Shown here: piece by piece, positions 27,157 through 37,721 of the stretch | Position numbering within the stretch: position 1 is the stretch's first letter | Layout of the letters: every line of letters starts with the position of its first letter | From: Pseudomonas sp. B21-040 | GTDB lineage: Bacteria > Pseudomonadota > Gammaproteobacteria > Pseudomonadales > Pseudomonadaceae | DNA: 64,000 nt | Assembly (NCBI RefSeq): GCF_024748695.1 | Contig: NZ_CP087176.1 | Coordinates: 5,883,501 to 5,947,500 of the forward strand | Reading direction: 5' to 3' | Program-made: the position numbers and the translations under genes | Notes under the pieces: generated by a model | The model's input: the letters and a program-made list of their open reading frames with translations, nothing else | Told to the model about the DNA's origin: nothing | Database searches by the model: none

Positions 27157-28248
27157 ATGAGCGACACCCCTGTCAGCCTGAGCATGCCACCCGAAGGTTA
27201 TGGCGATTGGCTGAGCGAGCTCAAAGGTCGCATCCATAGTGCCCAACAACGCGCCACTCTTGCGGTGAACCGTGAACTGGTGCTGCTCTATTGGCAGATC
27301 GGTCAAGGTATTTTGTCCCGGCAAGCACAACAAGGTTGGGGAGCCAAGGTGATCGACCGCTTGGCTCAGGATTTGCGCACAGCCTTTCCTGATATGAAAG
27401 GTTTTCCCCCTCGCAACCTCAAGTACATGCGCGCGTTTGCTGAAGCCTGGCCGGACGCCAAATTTGTGCAAGAGGTGCTTGCACAATTGCCTTGGTATCA
27501 CCAGTTAGCGCTGCTGGACAAATTGCCCAGCCCAGAAACCCGCTGCTGGTATGCAGCCCAAGCCATCGAGCACAACTGGTCGCGCAACATTTTGGTGATG
27601 CAGATAGAGACCCGTCTGCTGGAGCGTAGCGGCAAGGCAGTCAGTAACTTCGATAGCCACCTGCCCAAACCGCAGTCCGATCTGGCCCGCGAGTCGCTGA
27701 AGGATCCTTACCGCTTCGACTTCCTCGGCCTGACTCTTGATGCTCAGGAGCGCGAGATTGAAAACGCTCTAGTCAAGCATGTCACCGAGTTCTTACTGGA
27801 GCTAGGCGCGGGCTTTGCCTTCGTCGGCCAGCAAGTGCTGCTGGATGTCGGCGGTGACGAATTCTTTATCGACCTGCTGTTTTATCACCTAAAACTTCGT
27901 TGCTATGTGGTGATCGAACTCAAGGCTGGCAAGTTCAAGCCAGAGCATTTGGGGCAACTGAGTTTTTACCTCACTACAGTGGATGCTCAGTTCAAGCACC
28001 CACAGGATGGCCCGACCATCGGCCTTTTGCTATGCAAGAGCAAGAACAAGAACAAGAACAAGAACAAGAACAAGAACAAGATAGTGGCCGAATATGCCTT
28101 GCGCGATAACGCTCGCCCTATCGGCGTGGCCGAATACCAATTAGTGGAGTCTCTGCCGACGGAACTGCAAACGAGCCTGCCCAGCATCGAACAGATTGAG
28201 CGCGAATTGGCCAGTGATGACGCATCTATGAAGGACGACGCGCAATGA
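27157..28248 (+). CDS. DUF1016/YhcG-type PD-(D/E)XK nuclease
   Basis: 363 residues. The N-terminal DUF1016 region (about 15-170) has WQIGQGILSRQAQQGWGAKVIDRLAQDL and LPWYHQLALLDKL. The C-terminal nuclease core is GDEFFIDLLFYH with Asp239 and VVIELKAGKFKPEHLGQLSFYL with Glu254 and Lys256, a complete PD-(D/E)XK set. Members often sit in defence or restriction islands and are presumed nucleases of unknown target. GAGG eight bases before the ATG fixes the start. Residues 296-308 are a Lys-Asn dipeptide run encoded by a hexanucleotide tandem repeat. The gene is alone, without methylase or toxin partner, and converges with the mag operon. Confidence 0.85.
   Translation: MSDTPVSLSMPPEGYGDWLSELKGRIHSAQQRATLAVNRELVLLYWQIGQGILSRQAQQGWGAKVIDRLAQDLRTAFPDMKGFPPRNLKYMRAFAEAWPDAKFVQEVLAQLPWYHQLALLDKLPSPETRCWYAAQAIEHNWSRNILVMQIETRLLERSGKAVSNFDSHLPKPQSDLARESLKDPYRFDFLGLTLDAQEREIENALVKHVTEFLLELGAGFAFVGQQVLLDVGGDEFFIDLLFYHLKLRCYVVIELKAGKFKPEHLGQLSFYLTTVDAQFKHPQDGPTIGLLLCKSKNKNKNKNKNKNKIVAEYALRDNARPIGVAEYQLVESLPTELQTSLPSIEQIERELASDDASMKDDAQ
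28036..28080 (+). repeat. Hexanucleotide (AAGAAC) tandem repeat inside the nuclease gene
   Basis: One degenerate AAGAGC unit followed by six perfect AAGAAC units and a final AAG. Because the unit is six bases, gain or loss of copies keeps the frame and only changes the number of Lys-Asn pairs. Confidence 0.95.
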
Positions 28249-28326
28249 CGGAACAGGCCTGAAAACCCCACTAATGGACTGGCTTGTAGTTCTACCAAGG
28301 ACGCTATGCAATGCTCAATTACCCCC

Positions 28327-29136
28327 TCACGGATAACTAAACGACTTCACCAACGTCAACTCCCCCACCGCCCGCATCGGCACCAGAAACGTCTCCATCT
28401 TCTCGCTCGGCGTCCCCTCCTCCGTAATCACCGTCACCTGCGCAGTCGTCAGCGGCTGAACCGCATCTTCTTCCCCCTCTTCATCACTGCGATACCCGCC
28501 GCCAAAGTAATTCACATACACCAGATACTGCCCCTTGATCGGTGCCGGCATGGCAAAGATTTCCGGGCCGTAGCCGGTGGTCACGTCAACATCCAGCGCA
28601 GCGCCGTTAGGTGCGACCCGGTCGCCGTACCAGATGTGCGCGCCATCCGGGGTGATGAGGTGCAAGTCCAGGTCGGTGCCGTCGCTGTCCCACGACAACA
28701 ACACCCGCAACTTGGCCGGTGTTGCGCCACCACTGGCATTGAGAAACTGCGTGCGATGCCGCTGCTGCCCATCAGGGCTGCGCACTTCAACGCTGTTGCT
28801 GCCGTTCGGAAACGAGAACGGGCGATCGAAGCGGCCCGTCGGGTCGATTTTCAGCGGCATGCTCACGCCATTGACGATCAATCGGCCAGGCTCCGCAGAC
28901 TTGGGCGTGGCTTTGATCTGGCCGCTGATGCGCGCGGTGTTGGCCTGGCCTACGGGGGTGTTCACCGACGAAGCGGGATAGTTGACGGTCTGGCGGAAGT
29001 TTTCACCTTCGCCTTCAACCGCGCCTGTGCGCCAACCTCCGACGGGAGTGTCAAGGTTGACGGCGGCCGCGAAAATCGTCGGCAGTACGCCAAAAGAACA
29101 AAGGAACAGGAGGACCTGTGGATAACGGAGTTTCAT
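28327..29136 (-). CDS. MagF-like secreted YfaP/DUF2135 protein
   Basis: 269 residues with a signal peptide (LLFLCSFGVLPTIFAAA). DUF2135 block: LRVLLSWDSDGTDLDLHLITPDGAHIWYGDR, then YLVYVNYFGGG and the C-terminal ETFLVPMRAVGELTLVKSFSYP. It is the last gene of the six-gene alpha-2-macroglobulin operon and a clear paralogue of the first gene (magA at 37722); the two C-termini align closely. E. coli YfaP is the equivalent. Presumed periplasmic; the role in the A2M complex is unknown. Confidence 0.82.
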   Translation of the reverse strand: MKLRYPQVLLFLCSFGVLPTIFAAAVNLDTPVGGWRTGAVEGEGENFRQTVNYPASSVNTPVGQANTARISGQIKATPKSAEPGRLIVNGVSMPLKIDPTGRFDRPFSFPNGSNSVEVRSPDGQQRHRTQFLNASGGATPAKLRVLLSWDSDGTDLDLHLITPDGAHIWYGDRVAPNGAALDVDVTTGYGPEIFAMPAPIKGQYLVYVNYFGGGYRSDEEGEEDAVQPLTTAQVTVITEEGTPSEKMETFLVPMRAVGELTLVKSFSYP

Positions 29137-29139
29137 GGC

Positions 29140-30759
29140 CTATTCCAGCAAGAGGTGGCGGGCGAGCCCTTCGATGTAGGTTTCATCCTGGCCGTTGGGG
29201 TGTGCTTCGAAGGCCAGGTGCAGGTATTCGTGAGTCAGGTCGAGGCGGTCTTGCAGCGACAGCACGCCGCGCACGTAAATGCGCTGGCGTTCGCGGTCGA
29301 CATAGGGCCGGCCGAAGGCCAGGCGACAGACGGCGAAGGTGCTGACTTCGTTGTAGCCGACTTCGCTTTCGAGGCGCAGGCGCCAGCCGCGACGCTGCTT
29401 TTGCAGCCAGTCTTGCGCGGCGGGCAGCGCTTCGCAGGAGGCGACGGGGTTGTCCCAGCGGCTGAGACTGGCGCGTGGGTAGGCGTGCAGCAAAATGGCG
29501 TCGAAGCGTTGGCCGGCGTTGGCTTGCTCGACGGCGTGTGTCCAGGAGAGTTTGTCCGGACCGGGTTGGTCGGAGTGGTAGGTGACGGTGCTGCCGGCCA
29601 GCACCAGATCGCTGGTCCAGGCGGCGATGTGGCGCGATTCGGCGGTGGCTGGTCGCGGGGCGACGCGTTGACGGCTGCTGCTGTCGTCGATACTCAGGCA
29701 GTCGCCGTTGCGGGTGGCGTTTTGCAGCAAGTAGGTGCGGATGGCAATGGCCAGGGCTTTGGCGGCTTCGAGGGGTTCCGGTTTGGCTTCACGCTGAAGG
29801 ACACGAGCGACGTACTCTTCACGATCCAGACGGGCGACGAGCTTGTCCTTGAGCAGAAACAGTTCGCCGTCGCTGTGAATATCGAGTTGGTTGCCGTTGC
29901 TGAATTCAACGCGATAGTCGCCCTGCAATGGCCCCGAATCAACAACACGATCACCCGCCAGAACGCGCCCGATCGGGTAGCGAGAAAATAGCCCGACTTC
30001 AACGCAGCGCCCCGCCTCCAGGGGCCAATCAACCGGCAACACCGACGACAACGCCTGACCGTAATGGCGCAGCACCATTTGACTGGTCCCGCGCCCACCG
30101 GCCCAGATCGGCGCGCCAGCAGCGGTCCAACCGGCAAACCCGCCCTGACGCGACGACGGGTCCTGATCGCCCAACCAGCTCCAGGTTTTCACCCGCAAGC
30201 GGCCCCCGAGTTCCCCCACGACATTGCCATCAGCGGCATTGAGCACCACGTCCAGCAACACTCGCCGCGCCTGATCCTGCGCCGGCATCACGGCCAGCAC
30301 CTTGAGCAATTCAGCGACGGAAACTCGCGTGGAAGGCTTTAACGATGGCAAGTCCAGTAGCCACTCCGGTGCTTGTCGGTTTTGCCAATACTGGCGCCAA
30401 TCAGCAGAAACAATGCCCAGACGCGCCGGCTCAAAGTACAAGCCGCAGGATTTGACCAACGCCTGATCGCGCTCAATTTTTCCGCCGGCCGTGCAGCAAT
30501 ACACTTCGTCCTTCGACTGGCCGTGACACTCATAAGGCGATTCATGGGCGCCGGTATCCACCAGCCAGCCATAAACGAACAACTTCCACAGACTGCCCAG
30601 CGGCGCTTGAAAATCAGCGGGCATGGGCTCGCGGGCTATCACCTGAGTCCGGCTCAGCGACAGCAATTCACCGTTAAAGCCCAGCCGCAATAGTTCGTCC
30701 TGCGCTGTCGCCAGCGCAGGGATCAAACACAGCAGTAACCAGACCAGAGGTCGGGTCAT
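29140..30759 (-). CDS. MagE-like periplasmic protein (YfaQ, DUF2300)
   Basis: 539 residues, signal peptide MTRPLVWLLLCLIPALATAQ. It resembles E. coli YfaQ: an N-terminal region with GSLWKLFVYGWLVDTG and a SpoIID-like segment REEYVARVLQREAKPEPLEAAKALAIAIRTYLLQNA, and near the end LTHEYLHLAFEAHPNGQDETYIEGLARHLL. The HEYLH hint is suggestive of a metal site but not proof of peptidase activity. The ATG at 30759 lies one base from the magD stop. Fifth gene of the mag-type operon. Confidence 0.8.
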   Translation of the reverse strand: MTRPLVWLLLCLIPALATAQDELLRLGFNGELLSLSRTQVIAREPMPADFQAPLGSLWKLFVYGWLVDTGAHESPYECHGQSKDEVYCCTAGGKIERDQALVKSCGLYFEPARLGIVSADWRQYWQNRQAPEWLLDLPSLKPSTRVSVAELLKVLAVMPAQDQARRVLLDVVLNAADGNVVGELGGRLRVKTWSWLGDQDPSSRQGGFAGWTAAGAPIWAGGRGTSQMVLRHYGQALSSVLPVDWPLEAGRCVEVGLFSRYPIGRVLAGDRVVDSGPLQGDYRVEFSNGNQLDIHSDGELFLLKDKLVARLDREEYVARVLQREAKPEPLEAAKALAIAIRTYLLQNATRNGDCLSIDDSSSRQRVAPRPATAESRHIAAWTSDLVLAGSTVTYHSDQPGPDKLSWTHAVEQANAGQRFDAILLHAYPRASLSRWDNPVASCEALPAAQDWLQKQRRGWRLRLESEVGYNEVSTFAVCRLAFGRPYVDRERQRIYVRGVLSLQDRLDLTHEYLHLAFEAHPNGQDETYIEGLARHLLLE

Positions 30760-30760
30760 G

Positions 30761-33700
30761 TCAGTTGACCGTGACCTGGCCCAGGGCCGGTTTCTGCTCC
30801 TGCGCTTGATGTTGCGGCGCGTAGACCTGAGTGAAACGCACCGGCGGCAGGTTGAACTGGCCTTTCTGCGAGAAACGCACCAGATGCCGCAGGCGCAACT
30901 CACCGCTCAAGGCATCCACCGGAATGGCATAGGCCATTTGCCCCGGTTCAAAACGCGCTTTTTCCAGCGAAGTCGGTTCGGTACCCGCCTTGCCCATCAG
31001 CTTGATGCCCCACGTCGTGCGCTCTACATCGGCACCCGGCGGCAACGGCACTTCGAGCATGCCGTAACGCAGCGGTTTGGCGGCTTTGCTGGTAACGATG
31101 ACTTCGTCCAGGTACAGACTGTCACTGGACAACGGCTGGGAGCCGACCGCTTCGAGTTTGAAGGTGAAGGCTTCGTCACCCGGCACCAGACGCGACAGGC
31201 GACGGGTGATGGTCACGGCCATCGGATCAACCGCAGGTTGCCTGGTCTGGAAGCTCAGCGCGGCACGCAAGGGACGCTCTTGCTCCCCACTCAACGACAA
31301 CACCGCCGGCACAGGCGTAGCGCCCTGCCACGTCCAGTACATCTCACCGGTATCACCGTAGTTTTTCTTCCAGCCTTCGCCCGGTGCCAGGGCGATGGTC
31401 GGCGACGCCTGCTCGATGCTGCGTTGCAACCAGGTCAGCGCCAGGGCGCGCTCCAGCGTCGATTGCTGTGGCAGCAACCGTTGCAACAGCGCTGTCGCGT
31501 GAGCCTGATCGAAGGCTTGCAGCGACAGGTTCAGCGCTTCGGCAAATGGCTGGGAACTGACCGCCAACCGTTGCTGCGCAGCCGCCAGTTGCCGATTGAA
31601 CGCGTCCGGCAGAGCGACCTTCGACTGCTTGGCCAACGAGGCGGTCAAGGTACGTGCTGCGGCCAGGCCCAGCGCCGAATCCGGATCACTCATGACGAGG
31701 CTGTCTTCGCCGTCCTCCATCAGGTTGGCGGCATTGCCCTCGCCGGCTTTCGCCAGATCGTCCATCAAGCCGCTGAGCAAGGTGTTCACCGGCAATTGCA
31801 TTTGTTTGGCGAACGACAGGATCAGCGCGCGCTGCAACAGCGGCGTGTTCTTGGCTTGCTTGGCATAGACCTCCAGCACCCGCTGCCAATGCTCCGGCGG
31901 CAGGCTCAGATCCAGCACTTTGCTGGCATTCCAGTCGGCGTAGTAGGCGTAAGCGGTGAGGAAGGCATCCGGTTCGCCGTCCATGCCCCACCAGGTGAAG
32001 CTCGCGGATGGCCCGGCCATTTGCACCAGACGCAGACGGCTGTTCTGCATGATCAAACGCAAGCGATCACGGATTTGCGGATTCGACGACAAGGTCGGGT
32101 AAGCGATGCTCAGCGGCAACAACTGGCTGGACGTCTGTTCGACGCCACCGTACGGGTAGCTCAACAGATCATCCAGCGCCGAACGGAACAGCGCTTGCGG
32201 GCTGTCATCCAGACGCAGGCGAATGTCGCTGGCGTCTGCCGGCAATGTCAGCGGCGTATTGCCACTGGCCACGTCCAGGCTTTGGCTTTGTGTGACCTGC
32301 CAACCTTCGCCGGTCGCGGTCAGACGCACAGCCAAAGCGTCGGCGGTTTTGCCGTCCTGTACCAGCTCAGCGGTCCACTCACCGTTAGCCAAGGCGAACG
32401 CGGGCAGTGCGATGTAGTTGATGCCGTTGTTCAGCGTCACCGGCACGCGTTGTTCGGTGCCTGCGAAGTGAATCACCAGCTCAGCCTTGACCGGCTTTTC
32501 TGCCTGGCTGAAGGCGAAAACACCGAGCGAAGGCTGGTCGCCGCTACGGAATTTGGTCGGGCCGCTCCACTTCAGATACAGCGGTTTTTCCGAGCGCACG
32601 AACTGTTTCTTCTGCCCGACCTGACCGTCATCGGCGATGGCCCGGGCGGTAATGCGCCAGCGAGTCAGCGAGTCCGGCATCTTGAAGGTGAAGCGGGTTT
32701 TGCCGTTGGCATCGGTCAGCAGTTCCGGCTGCCACGCGGCGGTATCGACGTCTTCACGACGCGGCCGCTCCAGCACTTTCACCCCGCGCTCACTGCGGTT
32801 GGCTTTGCCCGGTGCGCCCGGGCTGCCCGGCAGTGCAACGTCGTAGCTGATGAACGACAGGCTGGCGCTGGTGCGCACGTTGTTACGACGCGGGTGATAG
32901 AAGAACTGGTCGATGGTCGGCGCGACTTCCGGTTGCAGCGCGTAGACCATTTCGTCGACCACGCTGACGGTCAGGTGCGCCGGAATCGGCTTGCCGGCGA
33001 ACTGCGTGGTCAGGTCGACCGACACGGTATCGCCGGGCTGATACGTCTCTTTATCGGTGGCGATGGCCACGTCGATTTGCGGTGCAATCACTTTGATGCC
33101 GGCGTTCTGGAAGCTGTACTGGCCGCCCTTGGTGTACAGCACGGAGAAGGTCAGGTTCGGCGCAAAACTGTCCTTCACCGGGATGCGCGCGCGGTACTGG
33201 GTGTCGCTGAGTTTTTCCATCTTCAACCAGTCACCGCCCTTGGACAGCAACGCCGTGGCCTCGACCTTGTCGCGCTCCAGTGACAGCAGCGCATCGCTGA
33301 TCGGCTCCGGGAACGTGATCAATGCCAGGGCTTCGTCGCCGGCCTTGTACTCGGGTTTATCGAGGACGATTTCCACGGTGCCCGGCACGGCTTTGACGCC
33401 GTCGCCGGTGACCGAATGACCGGTCGCGCCAATCACGCGGCCATGCTCATCCTTCAACGTCAGGTTGTAAGTGCCCGGACGGTCGAAGGCCAGAGTGAAG
33501 CTTTTATCGGTGGCCGCGAGTTTGCCCTCGCCAGTGGTCTGGTCCTCCAGACGCACCCAGCTGTAGCTGCTCGGCGTCACCGCTTTGCTCTGCTCGTTGG
33601 CGCCTTCATTGACGTAGCTGAAAGCAACCTTGTCGCCTACCGCGCTGAAGCGACGCGGCGCACTCAGGCTGAAGCTTGCCGCGCCACGGTCGATGAGGAT

Positions 33701-35326
33701 TTCCTTGGTGGTCTTGACCCGATACGCAGCGCCATCGCTGGCGAAAACGGTGAGCATGTAGCGGCTCGGCTTCTCGGCGGCCGGCAGGTCGAGGGTCGCG
33801 TTGCCCTTGGCGTCGGTGGTCAGTTCGGTGCTGGTCAACTCAACCGGGAATTGCCCGAGGTATTGCAGCTCGTTGTCGACCATCGACAATTGCTGGGCAC
33901 GCAGGCTGAGGCTCAATTTGGCATTGGCCACCGGTTTGCCGTCCGGGTACAACAACACCAGGCTGCCCTTGACCGGTTCGCCGGTGCGGTAATCCTGTTT
34001 GGCCAGGTTCAGCGAAATCTCGAAGTGCGGCTTGATGTATTCGGCGACCCGGAACGCGCTGCTGTAAGCCTGATCCTTGTAGCTGAAACGCAGCTCATAA
34101 CCGCCCGCCACCGCGTTGTCCGGCAACTGGAAGCGACCTTGTGTGCCGGACTTGGAATCGAGTTTCAGCGCCAGCGATTGCAGCGCCGTGCCAGTGGCAT
34201 CGAGCACGGTCACGTTGACGTCGGCAGCGCTCGGTGCCACTGAATCCCGGGCATTCTTGAACTCGCGCCCGACGATTTTCAGCGACACCCAATCCCCCGG
34301 CCGATACAGCGGCCGGTCGGTGAAGGCGTAGAGTTTAGTGTCGTAGATTTCGCTGTCGTAGTAGAAGTTCTCGGAGACAAACACCCCGCCCTCTTCGTCC
34401 TCGCCAATCACGAACGAACGCTCGGGACTGACGTGTTTCAGACGCAGCAAACCATCGGCATCGGTGGCGCCGCTGCTCATTACGCCGAGGCCATCGGTCC
34501 ACAGCACATTGACCTTGGGCACCGAACTGCCTTCGTGTTTGCGCGCGGCCCAGACCAGCAGTTCATCACCGGCAATCTTGCTCACGGCCACGGTGTTCGA
34601 GACAAACACCATGGTCGTCGCACGGTATTTGCCGATCAACGCTTCCACCAGATACAGACCCGGTTTCAGGTTGCCCAACGGGATGTACACATTGCCCGGT
34701 GCAACGCTGACGAACTCACTGGAAGAGCCGGCCAGGTTCACCCCGGTCGGTGGCTGGATCGGTTTGGCTTGCCACAGCGGATAGCGGAATTGACTGACCA
34801 CCGGCAGGCCCGGGATCAGGGCGAATTGTGGCTGAGCGTCGTAGGGCGTTGGCGCCGACATCGCATTGCCCATCTTCAGTTCCGGCACTTCCTCGGTGAC
34901 CTGTTGACGCGACTCGTAGGAGAACGCCCGCTGCATCACGCGACGGGATTTTCGGTACCAGTTGTCCCACAGGTACGCGAGGGTATTCGACAGGCCTTCA
35001 CCCTTGAACTGACCATCGCTGACCACGCGGTGCAGGTTCTTCTGGCGCTTGAGAAAATCCAGCGGTTTGTCGATGCGGTACACGCGAATGTCGGCGCCGC
35101 CATAAGGCTCCATGCGGAACCGACGGTAATCGCGACCCGGCGCTTCGAGGCGCACCATGGCCTGTTCGTCACTGGCGAAACTGCTGTCGGCCAGCAGGAA
35201 AAAGCTTTCGCCGGCCACCGGCGTATAGCCGCTCGGCTCGACGGTGTCTTCGGCATTGACCGCCGAAAAAGGCAGCACTAATACCAACAGTAGAGGCAGA
35301 AAACGCAGCATGCGGGCACCGGTCAT
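30761..35326 (-). CDS. Bacterial alpha-2-macroglobulin, YfaS/MagD type (no thioester)
   Basis: 1521 residues, signal peptide [22 protein letters not shown]-domain repeats fill most of the length (for example [18 protein letters not shown] and [15 protein letters not shown]), then the A2M family signature [34 protein letters not shown] and an alpha-toroid TED domain. The thioester position reads YPYGGVEQ, with Gly1061 where thioester A2Ms have cysteine (CXEQ), so it cannot trap proteases covalently. Bacterial A2Ms are periplasmic protease inhibitors linked to peptidoglycan synthases; MagD of P. aeruginosa is the model for this operon type. The ATG overlaps the magC stop (ATGA). Confidence 0.92.
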   Translation of the reverse strand: MTGARMLRFLPLLLVLVLPFSAVNAEDTVEPSGYTPVAGESFFLLADSSFASDEQAMVRLEAPGRDYRRFRMEPYGGADIRVYRIDKPLDFLKRQKNLHRVVSDGQFKGEGLSNTLAYLWDNWYRKSRRVMQRAFSYESRQQVTEEVPELKMGNAMSAPTPYDAQPQFALIPGLPVVSQFRYPLWQAKPIQPPTGVNLAGSSSEFVSVAPGNVYIPLGNLKPGLYLVEALIGKYRATTMVFVSNTVAVSKIAGDELLVWAARKHEGSSVPKVNVLWTDGLGVMSSGATDADGLLRLKHVSPERSFVIGEDEEGGVFVSENFYYDSEIYDTKLYAFTDRPLYRPGDWVSLKIVGREFKNARDSVAPSAADVNVTVLDATGTALQSLALKLDSKSGTQGRFQLPDNAVAGGYELRFSYKDQAYSSAFRVAEYIKPHFEISLNLAKQDYRTGEPVKGSLVLLYPDGKPVANAKLSLSLRAQQLSMVDNELQYLGQFPVELTSTELTTDAKGNATLDLPAAEKPSRYMLTVFASDGAAYRVKTTKEILIDRGAASFSLSAPRRFSAVGDKVAFSYVNEGANEQSKAVTPSSYSWVRLEDQTTGEGKLAATDKSFTLAFDRPGTYNLTLKDEHGRVIGATGHSVTGDGVKAVPGTVEIVLDKPEYKAGDEALALITFPEPISDALLSLERDKVEATALLSKGGDWLKMEKLSDTQYRARIPVKDSFAPNLTFSVLYTKGGQYSFQNAGIKVIAPQIDVAIATDKETYQPGDTVSVDLTTQFAGKPIPAHLTVSVVDEMVYALQPEVAPTIDQFFYHPRRNNVRTSASLSFISYDVALPGSPGAPGKANRSERGVKVLERPRREDVDTAAWQPELLTDANGKTRFTFKMPDSLTRWRITARAIADDGQVGQKKQFVRSEKPLYLKWSGPTKFRSGDQPSLGVFAFSQAEKPVKAELVIHFAGTEQRVPVTLNNGINYIALPAFALANGEWTAELVQDGKTADALAVRLTATGEGWQVTQSQSLDVASGNTPLTLPADASDIRLRLDDSPQALFRSALDDLLSYPYGGVEQTSSQLLPLSIAYPTLSSNPQIRDRLRLIMQNSRLRLVQMAGPSASFTWWGMDGEPDAFLTAYAYYADWNASKVLDLSLPPEHWQRVLEVYAKQAKNTPLLQRALILSFAKQMQLPVNTLLSGLMDDLAKAGEGNAANLMEDGEDSLVMSDPDSALGLAAARTLTASLAKQSKVALPDAFNRQLAAAQQRLAVSSQPFAEALNLSLQAFDQAHATALLQRLLPQQSTLERALALTWLQRSIEQASPTIALAPGEGWKKNYGDTGEMYWTWQGATPVPAVLSLSGEQERPLRAALSFQTRQPAVDPMAVTITRRLSRLVPGDEAFTFKLEAVGSQPLSSDSLYLDEVIVTSKAAKPLRYGMLEVPLPPGADVERTTWGIKLMGKAGTEPTSLEKARFEPGQMAYAIPVDALSGELRLRHLVRFSQKGQFNLPPVRFTQVYAPQHQAQEQKPALGQVTVN

Positions 35327-35961
35327 TGGGAGAGAAAGTTCAGTCGATAGACGCCGATGAAGTTGGGGTTGGCTGCGTCGGGTATCCATCGGGTGTCCTT
35401 CCATGTCATGAGTTGCTGCAGGCTTGCCGAACGCATGCCGTTGTCAGTGGGGGTGGTGGTGCCGGTGTGATAGGCGATGTAGCGGCCCATCCAGATCATC
35501 AGGTGCTGGTCGTCGCCCTGATCGAAAAACATCAGGTCGCCGGGCCGGGCTTGCGCCACGTCACGGCCCACCAGATGACTGTTGAACTGAATCAGTTTGA
35601 TCGCGTTGACGTACGGCCCGACCTTGCCACCGCCCTGCTGCCATTGCTGGGCGAGGCCGCGCTGGGCCTCGCTCAATTGCAGCTCTGGCGGCAGATAGCG
35701 ATTGGACAAGCCGTTGCTGCGCAGCCATTTATCGTCGTGGACTTTCAGCGCTTCGTTGGCCGCGAAACGCACCAGCCCGGCACAGTCCTGCTGATACCAG
35801 CGCGGGCTTGGGCCTTGGGTCAGTTGCTCCTGGGCGATGCGCACAAACCAGGCGCGAAACACCTGGGACTGCTGCGGGTCCAGCGGCGCCGCCTCAGTGG
35901 CAAAGGCGCGACTGCCCAGCAACATCGCCAGCAAGCCGAGGCCTCGGATGAGTGCGGTCAC
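35323..35961 (-). CDS. MagC-like protein (YfaT, DUF1175)
   Basis: 212 residues from a GTG that overlaps the magB stop (GTGA), the same coupling style as the next junction. The N-terminal [18 protein letters not shown] is a signal peptide. DUF1175 features: [20 protein letters not shown] and [31 protein letters not shown]. The Cys plus His-containing layout recalls NlpC/P60-type amidase folds, which I infer only weakly. An ATG 27 bases upstream is in frame but inside magB. Third gene of the operon. Confidence 0.82.
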   Translation of the reverse strand: MTALIRGLGLLAMLLGSRAFATEAAPLDPQQSQVFRAWFVRIAQEQLTQGPSPRWYQQDCAGLVRFAANEALKVHDDKWLRSNGLSNRYLPPELQLSEAQRGLAQQWQQGGGKVGPYVNAIKLIQFNSHLVGRDVAQARPGDLMFFDQGDDQHLMIWMGRYIAYHTGTTTPTDNGMRSASLQQLMTWKDTRWIPDAANPNFIGVYRLNFLSQ

Positions 35962-37682
35962 AGGGCTTTCCACTCCAGCGGCAGCCATTGCCAGTGGCCG
36001 TCGGGCTCGCTGCCTTCAGGCAAGGTCAGGGCGTACTTGCCATAACCACCGAGCTTGCGCAGTTTCGGGATCAGGTAGGTTTGCGCGGCGTTGTAAAACA
36101 CCGGCTCCATGTCTTGCGGCAGGCTGTCGAGGGTTTCCTGTTGCATCAGTTGCGCCATGGAATCCGGACCGAAGTACATCGGCATCAGCAGGTCTTTGGG
36201 CACCACGTCGGCCATCGGCGGGAAGCGCTTGTCGAGGGTGCCGAGGGCCTTGTCGACGAGTTTGTCGTCGAGGGAGAACAGCAGCGTCGAGCCGTGACGC
36301 GCGAGGCTGACTTTCATGAAAGCCTTGCCGGAGATCGCTTCCGGGTCTTGCGCCTCCTTGGCTTTATAAGGACCGAAGTTGGAGCTGACCTGACGCAGCC
36401 ATTGATGAGTTTGGTCGGTCTGTTTCTCGACCACCGGGAAGGCGTGTTCTTCAACGTTGGGTTCAAAGGCACCGACCATCGAGCCGAACAAAGTGCCCAG
36501 GTCCGCATCGAGTTTAGCGCTGCCCTTGTCGTTCAGGCTGGCCACCAGCAACGGTGTGTAGAGACGAGAATCGGCGTACCAGCACAGGCCCGCCGCGCCG
36601 GCCATGTGTTCGGTCAGGGCCTCGGCCACCGGTTCTTCGGCGCCGAGTTTCACCAGCAACGGTTTCTGTTGTTCGGCGGCGAGCGGCAAAGCCACGCAGG
36701 CACTGGCGCCCATCGGCATGGCTTGCCAGATCGGCTTGAAGTCGAAGTCCGGCTGATCCTCCAGTTCATCCAGGGCGAGGAAGCTGTGCCAGCCCTTGTC
36801 GTCCATGTCGAAACGGACGCCGGCGAAGTTCGGGATGAAGCGCTGATACCCCATGGCCAGGACGCTGGAATTGACCGACAGGCGTTGCTTCACTTCCGGT
36901 GCGCGCGGTGGCAGGCCGAACGCCTCCGGGAACAGTTTGTCGCCATTGAGCAATGCCGCCAGCGCCAGGGTCGAGACACTGCCCGGCTCTTCACTCGGAC
37001 CATTGGCCGGGTCATAGAGTTTGGCGGGATTGGACAGCACCACCAGTTTGTCGCCATGGGAGGCGAACACCAGCGCTTTGCTGTTGTTGTAGGTGAGCTG
37101 GTACAGCGCCACCTCGTCGGTGCCGACTTTCACCTCGCCAAGCGTTGTCAGTTGCGCATCGTCCAGCGCCACTTTGGCCAGCGGTTCCAGCACCTTGGCC
37201 AGACCGCCGCGATCCATCACCAGCAGGAAATCCTTGAGCCGGCCATCCGCCCCGCGCCACAGCGCCACGTCGGCCGGTTGATCGAACAGTTGCTCGATCA
37301 GGCTGTCCTGCAATTTGAGGTCATGCTCGTAGATTATCCGCCGCAGGCTGCCGATTAACCCCAGGCGATCCGCATGCGCTTCGTAATAGAAGACGAAATC
37401 TTCGGTCAGGGTTTCCTTGAGGAACGGCACCGCCAGCAAGTCCTTGGGCAATTGGCTCAAGGAGCGGGTTTCGAGCAGGCCGTCCGGCCGACTCATGCCC
37501 AGTTTGTCACTGGCCAGCGCCGCCACCGGCAACTTGGGTTTGTGCATGAACCAGCCCAGACCGCCCGCCACGCCCGCCACCAGGCACAGCCCGACCAGCA
37601 GCGCCGGCCAGCGGCGAGGAGTTTTGGCAGCAGGCGTTTCAGCGGCCGGGGAAACAGTCTTTTCGCTCATGTTTACGCTCAT
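35958..37682 (-). CDS. MagB-like membrane-anchored protein (YfaA, DUF2138)
   Basis: 574 residues. After a short cytoplasmic head ([19 protein letters not shown]) a single membrane helix [20 protein letters not shown] anchors it; the rest should be periplasmic. The DUF2138 body includes [35 protein letters not shown] and [13 protein letters not shown]. It corresponds to E. coli YfaA. The start is uncertain among TTG 37700, ATG 37682 and ATG 37670; I list the middle one. Function unknown beyond membership in the A2M operon. Confidence 0.8.
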   Translation of the reverse strand: MSVNMSEKTVSPAAETPAAKTPRRWPALLVGLCLVAGVAGGLGWFMHKPKLPVAALASDKLGMSRPDGLLETRSLSQLPKDLLAVPFLKETLTEDFVFYYEAHADRLGLIGSLRRIIYEHDLKLQDSLIEQLFDQPADVALWRGADGRLKDFLLVMDRGGLAKVLEPLAKVALDDAQLTTLGEVKVGTDEVALYQLTYNNSKALVFASHGDKLVVLSNPAKLYDPANGPSEEPGSVSTLALAALLNGDKLFPEAFGLPPRAPEVKQRLSVNSSVLAMGYQRFIPNFAGVRFDMDDKGWHSFLALDELEDQPDFDFKPIWQAMPMGASACVALPLAAEQQKPLLVKLGAEEPVAEALTEHMAGAAGLCWYADSRLYTPLLVASLNDKGSAKLDADLGTLFGSMVGAFEPNVEEHAFPVVEKQTDQTHQWLRQVSSNFGPYKAKEAQDPEAISGKAFMKVSLARHGSTLLFSLDDKLVDKALGTLDKRFPPMADVVPKDLLMPMYFGPDSMAQLMQQETLDSLPQDMEPVFYNAAQTYLIPKLRKLGGYGKYALTLPEGSEPDGHWQWLPLEWKAL

Positions 37683-37721
37683 GTTCCCAAAGTTCAGCAA
37701 TTCATCCGTGGAGCGGGATGC

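Noticed and set aside
25719-28248. Prophage or restriction-modification island around the S24-type repressor and DUF1016 nuclease
   Set aside because: No integrase, structural, lysis, methylase or attachment-site repeats; only two isolated genes.
30758-33283. 841-codon plus-strand open frame
   Set aside because: Antisense of the alpha-2-macroglobulin gene; low-complexity composition.
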